Positions 57,686 through 64,000 of a DNA stretch of 64,000 nt are shown here, in pieces. Source of the DNA: Melieria omissa. Its lineage: Eukaryota > Arthropoda > Insecta > Diptera > Ulidiidae. Position 1 is the stretch's first letter. Each line of letters starts with the position of its first letter. Where the stretch lies: the NCBI GenBank assembly GCA_963971225.1, contig OZ020267.1, positions 66,554,577-66,618,576 on the forward strand. Reading direction: 5' to 3'. The notes under the pieces were generated by a model that made no database searches, had not been told where the DNA came from, and was given only the letters and a program-made list of their open reading frames with translations. The position numbers were made by a program, and so were the translations under genes.

Positions 57686-60410
57686 CAATCTAGATTGTAA
57701 CTCTTGCAAAAAAAATCAGTTCTTGTCTTCAACTCGCAAACTTTTAAATTGACCATCAATAGATCAAAATCTTCTATTGGACATTACTTTAAGGATCTGA
57801 TAGCCATCAGAAATCGTGAGGTAATAAAATAGATAAATAAATTCTGATCGAAATAAACAAGATTTAGAATTCCTATTGGGTCATATGAGGGAAAGTTATT
57901 ACATTGACATATTAGTTCTCATTCTTTTTTCGAAGAATAAATCCTTACAAACCATTTTTGGTAACTCAACCAACCGATGCTTCCAATTCTGAGCTTAAAG
58001 TGCTTTTAAAGTGTCACTGCAACATATTCAAGCCTTCTATGGCAACTAAATTTATTTGCTTGAAATTAAAACCATTTCCTCCTCTATTTAGTAAGTAGCG
58101 ACTTACAACTTCCTGTTCATAATCCCAATGCTTGAGCCTTATAAATCCACATTGCATTCGGTGGTTCCGTTCCACCAAAAACTCATTCATAAATCCAATA
58201 ATACACAACACAGTCATAATATAAAATCTTATTTTAACCTCAATAGTCCACTGCAACATTCACGGCGCCTTTTCAAAACCTCAAGAAGCAAATACCAACT
58301 TGAATGCGCTACATGCCACTTCAGAAGGCAACCAGCCCAACCGAAACATAAAGTTGAAAAATTATCGATAAACTAATAACGTCATAAAAGCAAAACGCTG
58401 AAATAAAAAATATGTCAACAAACACTAAAACACGTTGCGCTGCGTGTCTAGCGAGAAGTGCAGCGCCGCAACAAAGTAGCAACCAGCAATAAGTGCCGCT
58501 GATAAGTTGCGCCGCATGAGCCACGCATTCCAGCAGCCGCAGCAGCAGCGCGCCGCACACATTCGCCGCAGCCGGGCAACCAACAGTAGGGCAAGGCAGT
58601 GCCGACTTATCGAGCCGAGCAAAAGTGTGTTATGTGTGTTATGTGTTTTCTGCGCGCGCTTCTTCTGAGCTTATAAATAGTTGCTGCTATTGTTGTTGCC
58701 GTAATTTTACTTGTTGCAATTGCGACTGCATTAAGTAAACAGTCGTTTATGACACTCAAGTCCAGCCACTGCCCCGCCACTGTCGCTTTTGAAGTGTCGC
58801 CTTTATTGGGTTTTCTCTCGGTTTTGCTCCTTTTCTCTTTATGCTTTCACGCATTTTAGTTTTGTTTCATTTCGTTTAATTTATAACGTGCAACAATTTC
58901 TTTATTGTCCAACAACACAGTAGCCCAGTTGCCGACATTTTCCCGACCCACTGGCCGAGCAAGTTGGGGTGAGCGGGGCGCAGGCGCAATTGCCCAGATA
59001 AAAACATCACAATGCACTGACACCATAAATTCGTAACCGACATGTTACTGGCAGGCGGCACGCACGCACGCAGGCACGCTCCCTCTCTGAGTGGCAGCCG
59101 TGGGGCGCAGCGCGCTCATGACTTATGAGACGCTGCTGCTAACATGCGTAACTGTGTCAATGCCTGCCTCAATAATAAAATTTGTATAACTGAAAAAAGA
59201 TAAATAAAATGTGGTCTTCACATTTTTTTTCCACCGAACCGCCGAACAGTAGGAAGCTGAGGCAAGAAAAAAATGAATTTTTAACACATGTCTTATGGGG
59301 TTTTACACGCCGATATGATAAAGGCAGAAATAAAAATTAAAAACTCAAAACACCAAACGTGCTGTAACGATTTCGTGTAAAACGCCATTAATCATATTAA
59401 TGCTGCGCTGCAGCGGTCGCACTGTCGTTCATTTGTTCGCAATTAAAAAATACAGCAAACAAAAAAGAACCACTGAAGCGAACAGTCGGGCTACCCTTTA
59501 CGAATTTACGGTAAAAAAATTTTATTTTATTTTTTGTTCTACTTTAATACCCAATGAGAAAACTGATGTCCGCAAGAAGGTCGCATGAAAGGGCCACAAA
59601 AACGTGCGTTTTAAATGTTCGCTTTCGAAATTTCCCAAAAAAAATGTCTCGAGTTGAGCAAAAAAAGCATTAAATCAGCGCGTAAAAATGAATGATTTAC
59701 TGTTTTTTAAAACTGATTTTATGTTTATTCAAAGAAGCAAGCACAACTAACGTCAAAAGAATGAGTAGAAAAAACATAAGAACATACAATTTATAAAAAT
59801 AATTCAGCGAAAAAATGACGTGTGAAAAAAAATGTTTTTTATTTTATTTCATGGTAAAAATATGCCGAGTTCATTGTCGCTTGAAATGTTGCGTTGCTGT
59901 TGTTGTTGAAATTATTATTTAATGTTTTTGCATGTATGAGCCTCATTCACATAAACCCATGTGATCTCTGGGTGAACGACCACCTCAAATATAATGATTA
60001 GCTCGTTTATATTTCACGCTTCTTCTTCTTCTTCTTTGCCCAAATCGTGCTCACGGTTAAGTAAGGTTAGAGCAAAGTGTCACTTAAATCGTAAATGCGC
60101 CCATTGCAATACCACAAATAAGTATTTAAGATTATAAGGAGATTCATTTGAGATCTTCAATGATTTTAAAAGATTATTAAAACAAAATATTCTTGACCTC
60201 TTGTTTGTTCTATATGTGAGTTAAAACAAAAAAGTGCTCAAGGTTTGTTCCTGTCCCCTCTGTTTCTTGTCTAAGACTGAAGTCCTATTTACTAATGAAT
60301 GGATGGAATCAATGAATGAAAGTAATCAATCGTTTAAGAAACCAAAACTATAGACTATTTGGACAATTTGTAGGTAGACAATTTTGTAGATTATTATATA
60401 AATATATGAT
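57686..60410. other. Spacer, no recognised gene
   Basis: Mixed AT-rich and GC-richer DNA (58430-58650 and 58920-59130 GC-richer). A CTT run lies at 60022-60039. Frames are short and unrecognised. Confidence 0.5.
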
Positions 60411-60449
60411 GAAGGTTAGGTTAGGTTATGTAGGGAAGAGTTTGTTCTA
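60411..60449 (+). repeat. Partial copy of the TTAGG-like dispersed repeat, interrupted by a MITE
   Basis: gatgaaggttaggttagg and following bases match the start of the repeat at 60626-60715 with small changes; the match ends where the 92-bp hairpin element begins at 60450. Confidence 0.6.
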
Positions 60450-60541
60450 CAGGGTGGGCGGAAAGTTTCTGCATACATCGTTTCAATTGTAATATAGGGT
60501 GTAAGGGTGTTTTTTTATGCAGAAACTTTCCGCCCACCCTG
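60450..60541. mobile_element. 92-bp hairpin MITE
   Basis: Perfect 25-bp arms (60450-60474, CAGGGTGGGCGGAAAGTTTC..., and 60517-60541) enclose 42 bases and are flanked by TA (60448-60449, 60542-60543), as for Tc1/mariner-type MITEs. More than half of the element is terminal repeat, so a transcript would form a strong hairpin. Confidence 0.92.
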
Positions 60542-60625
60542 TATATATAAGTTAAAACGAACAAAGGCTTCAATGTGAGTTCCTACCCCTCAGTTCTGGC
60601 CAAAGTTCCTACTCAAAGCTATAAT

Positions 60626-60715
60626 GAAGGTTAGGTTAGGTAGGGAAGGGTGTGTGCAGCACAGAGACCGCACTTCCACTCGGAAGCTAACTTTGCCCAT
60701 TGTGAATCCCTTCTT
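60626..60715 (+). repeat. Dispersed repeat with TTAGG-like motif, copy 2
   Basis: Inverted relative to 56434-56526 and clearly similar across about 90 bases, including the words ggttaggttaggtagggaag, accgcacttccactcgga and cccattgtgaatcccttctta. The 71-codon frame across it is incidental. Confidence 0.8.
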
Positions 60716-60720
60716 AAATG

Positions 60721-63590
60721 ATAAATCATATTGTAGATATTATATTACCGTTTCTATGATCTTTTCAAAGTACCATTTAAGCTTAAACTTTAAACAAAAC
60801 TCGATTACTAAACTTACTAAACGACACATATATTTGTAATACTTTCATTTGATTGTTTTTTATTATTTCAATCACAGAGCTTATCTTAAGTGAATTTCCT
60901 CTCCTATAACTAATCATAATTTATTATTAATATTTCAATATCATATTTAACAAACAATTTTCACCCCTTTGGCATTAAGCTTTATTGACCAAAAAATAGA
61001 TTAATTAGGACTTGAATAAATGGGCATTTTAACCCGCCCATCACATGTAGGAAATATCCAACTATAAGTTATAAGCAACGTCTACACTTTTGGCAAACAT
61101 AGACAGACAGACAACCATAACAACAACACAAAAATACAACGTCTAGAGAAAGCCCCATTAGTTAGCTATAAATTGTTGCCGCGCACAGCTGAAGGTGACG
61201 CAAATTTTGACAGCTGTTTTTTCACACACACAATAAAAAATCCACCTACAAACAACCACAACAACAACTACTACAAGTCGAGTTATATATGTTTTTCTGC
61301 TCTGGCCAACACAGCAGCCGGCGATTGAGCAACTTGGATGTATTAAATCTGAAAATCGTATCCAGCTGCAGCGGCGTAAATTTCGGGCGCTGTCAAAGTG
61401 CGCACAGGCGAACAAAACTTTTGACAAAAGTTGTCACCAACGATGGACAGATAGCGAATAGTTGGCGTGCTGGAAATAGCGTTGGCCCACAGTGACTGCC
61501 ACTAAAACACAACGTGACAACATTGACAGACGTGCAGAAGTGGACACTCGTTGGCGTTTTGTTGTTTGCTGTGTGTTGGGTCATTAAAGACAGGAATTCT
61601 TGAAATTGTTCAATATTTCGTAAATTTTCGGCTCATTCGGATTTTTTCGCTGAATATGTTTGTTGCTCGTATCTTATAAATTCTATTTTAAAAATAAATG
61701 TGTCTACACATGACGGTTTATCCAACATGAAAAACGCACAAATACGCACAGACAGCGCGAAAAGCAACTAAACTGTCTACAGCCGTTTTTAGTATAGTTT
61801 ATAGTATGTCAAATCCGTGTCAACTAATGGAGTGCGACAAGTGGGGACTTGACGTTGTTTGCTTTGTAAAGTGCTGCCAAGTTGTTTTCATGTCTTCTCC
61901 AAAAAATGTTTAGATAACTTTTGACTTTTGGTACCATTTAGCAATGCAGATATTTTTTATATTTTTTGGGTTGGTTTTTAGTTTTATTATTTCATTTTAT
62001 TTAAATAAATTTAAGAAATCATTAAAATTATATGAAGTTCGTTTTAGTTGTTTTGTATTTTTCTTTTGAATTTTATTTCGTTTTAATTACTTTACAGATA
62101 TTTGTTATATGTCTTGTGTGTGTTTTTTTTTAATTTTATTATTTCATTTTATTATATATAAATAAATTTAAATTAATAAAAAAACAAAATCACTAAAATT
62201 ATATGAAGTTCGTTATAGTTTCTTTTATATTTTTCTTCCAAGTTTTATTTCGTTTTAATTACTTTTTATGAGTGTAATAAAATAATTAATTTTCCAACAA
62301 AATAAACAATTTAAATGCTCAAGAATTCCACATTTGTTGGCGGCCACACAATGTGCGTCAACATCGCTAGCCGTTCATTTCGCTTCGTCTCATTTCGGTC
62401 TGGCGACAGTTTTCAGCCTTTTCTCCCCTGCTCTTCGTTTGATTTTTTTTACTTGTTTGTTGTTGTTATTGGTTTTTTGCTTTTGGCCCAGTTACGCTTT
62501 GAATTGTAAATTTTACAAAACGTGCAACTTGCTAACAAATGGTGCGCGGCCAACGAACGCAACGCACCGCAGCTAAAAAATGTATTTATGAGCGCCCGAA
62601 AGCGACTAATCGACGGCCGGAGACCTGCCGTCGGCAACAGGCAGCGCTTGTGATGATGTTGTTGGCCAGCCGGTGGCAATATTAATGATCGTGTTGTCGA
62701 TGATAATTCGTATAGGGGTTTTTTGCGGAATTTGTCGCATTGCTGGCTCAATTTAATGACTTGTTCGTTGTTGTAGTGGTGCTGGCGTTGGTGGTATATT
62801 GATACAGGTGGTATTCGGCTTTAGCGATTTTTCGTCAGCACATTTTTAGCCCTTTTACCGAAATTTACATTCGCAAAATGTCAAACAAACAAATGATGCA
62901 GAGAGAAAACTGTCAATGCAACGATGACAGAGAAACGTAGGCAGCAAATGTTTGATGGAATATTGATGGGTTTCACTCTAATCAATTCTTAAGGCCAAAA
63001 GCGTGTAGGCTTATGCAAATGATTGAGGTCAGAAACTACCAGAAACGTCATGCATTTGTATTATCGATAAGTGATGCCCTTCTGCGTTTGGATTAGCCTT
63101 CACTTCATTAGATGAAAATTTATAAAACTGACGTGATGTCATGTTTTAGAAGCTGTTCATTAAGCAAATTTAGTTATAATGCGGTCAAAACCTTTCTTGA
63201 AATCAACGCTAGCTAAAAAAAAAGAGTGTGAGGCTCGTTTATGGTGACCCTGGACAGTAGTTCAAAGGCCTTCCTAGTGCTTTTGTTTGAATTGAGAAGT
63301 GGAAAGTTTTTTTTAATAAACACACTTTGCCAAAATGTGCCATTCAAACATAAATTTTTATAAAAACCTTAACTGTCATTATTAATCATTAGTCTTTTTT
63401 CAACCTCTAATGAGCGCAGACTATAACTCGTGGACCAAATAAGACCAATAAACCAATAAATCTTTTTTTCTTATGGTTAAATTTAATGTCAATTCTCTTT
63501 TTTTTGCCGATCTTTGAATAACATTTTCGACAATAAAGGTATACAAAATACTAAAGATTAGCTACGATTACATCAGTAGATTAGCTTAGG
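60721..63590. other. AT-rich spacer
   Basis: Mostly AT-rich. The block 61960-62270 is a degenerate tandem duplication with a 171-bp period (tatgaagttc at 62031 and 62202; tttatttcgttttaattac in both). A possible short reverse transcriptase peptide lies on the minus strand at 63178-63212. No gene recognised. Confidence 0.5.
61960..62270. repeat. Degenerate 171-bp tandem duplication
   Basis: Words attatttcatttta, attatatgaagttcgtt and ttttatttcgttttaattac occur once in each half with the same spacing order. Confidence 0.7.
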
Positions 63591-63592
63591 GT

Positions 63593-64000
63593 TAAGGCTT
63601 GATTACACGTAACGAGTCGAGTGACGAGACATCAAAATGGTACTAGGCCGAAAGAATTGGGATAGCGATCAAAAGCGACGAGTTGTTCAAACGTATTTTG
63701 ACACGTGGCGAGTCAGTTCGGTTTTACAATGCACAAAATGAACTAAGCAACTCGCGCAATTAAACTCAACCGAGCGAAAAGTGGTGTGTGACGCATACCG
63801 CATGTCACGAGCGATTCCGCATGTGACGAGCGATTGCGCGAATCGCTGCGAAAAGAGAAAAATATAACGGTAAAGTAGTGGTCGCTCGGCCTAGTAAACA
63901 AAATGTGATTCTAGTGGCTCTCTCGCCACTTTCATTGGTCACTGACTCAATCAAGAACTCGCCTTACCGTTTAGACGAAACGAGTACTCGTTCGAGTTGC
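63593..64000. repeat. ACGAG-rich element fragment cut by the window end
   Basis: After ggcttgattacacgtaacga (63597) the sequence is rich in ACGAG/CTCG words: cgagtcgagtgacgag, tcacgagcgattccgcatg followed by tgacgagcgattgcgcg (63807-63843), and gaaacgagtactcgttcgag at the end. This composition is unlike the spacer and looks like one side of a repeat-rich element, but the far end is outside the window. Confidence 0.4.

Noticed and set aside
1..64000. CRISPR arrays, bacterial operons, ribosome binding sites
   Set aside because: Direct repeats here are microsatellites, minisatellites or transposons without spacers; gene density and composition are eukaryotic.

Overview
This is eukaryotic nuclear DNA, most likely from a higher fly (Diptera), possibly a tephritid fruit fly. 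The evidence is AT-rich spacer full of CAA/TTG, CAG and CA/GT microsatellites, a very low density of open frames, a P-superfamily (THAP) transposon, an internally deleted mariner, a non-LTR retrotransposon with a GAA tail, and many short inverted-repeat elements. The species call is inference. I found no host protein-coding gene, rRNA or tRNA that I can defend. The window reads as a long intergenic or intronic stretch, with GC-richer blocks near 14.6-15.0, 18.3-20.3, 22.1-26.2, 43.5-44.8, 47.5-48.7 and 52.6-53.2 kb that show no coding signature I recognise.

Left part (1-8.2 kb): an unrecognised open frame (270-698); a 5'-truncated, frameshifted non-LTR reverse transcriptase (1175-2739) whose 10-bp target duplication is visible; a 42-bp minisatellite with a higher-order duplication (6.05-7.04 kb); a mariner deletion derivative (7047-7644); and a pogo-like terminal fragment ending at 8202.

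Middle (8.2-33 kb): mostly simple spacer, with a tandem duplication at 20.65 kb, a MITE with 43-bp terminal repeats (21.2-21.84 kb), a TA-flanked MITE (28.4 kb), and two TTAA-flanked MITEs side by side (30.4 and 30.7 kb).

Centre (33-38 kb): the most distinctive object is a nearly complete P-superfamily transposon, 33849-37469. It has matching 31-bp terminal inverted repeats, a 7-bp target duplication, a THAP zinc finger, a coiled coil and an RNase H-like transposase with its acidic motifs. It sits inside a composite hexanucleotide satellite whose blocks are arranged in mirror order around it. Its 5' leader carries a 40-bp repeat with an ACGTGG core. The transposase has frame breaks and an apparent internal deletion, so this copy looks non-autonomous.

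Right part (38-64 kb): a tandemly amplified TTAA MITE with a Tc1-type MITE nested in it (40.8-42.7 kb), a tRNA-like/SINE-like repeat (45.3 kb), the second pair of the two TTAA MITEs in inverted order (49.6-50.4 kb), a 729-bp TTAA MITE with a perfect hairpin (56.6 kb), a small hAT MITE with an 8-bp duplication (57.5 kb), a 92-bp near-pure hairpin element (60.45 kb), and an element cut by the window end (63.6 kb). The biological story of the window is layered transposable-element insertion into non-coding DNA, with several insertion events datable relative to one another.
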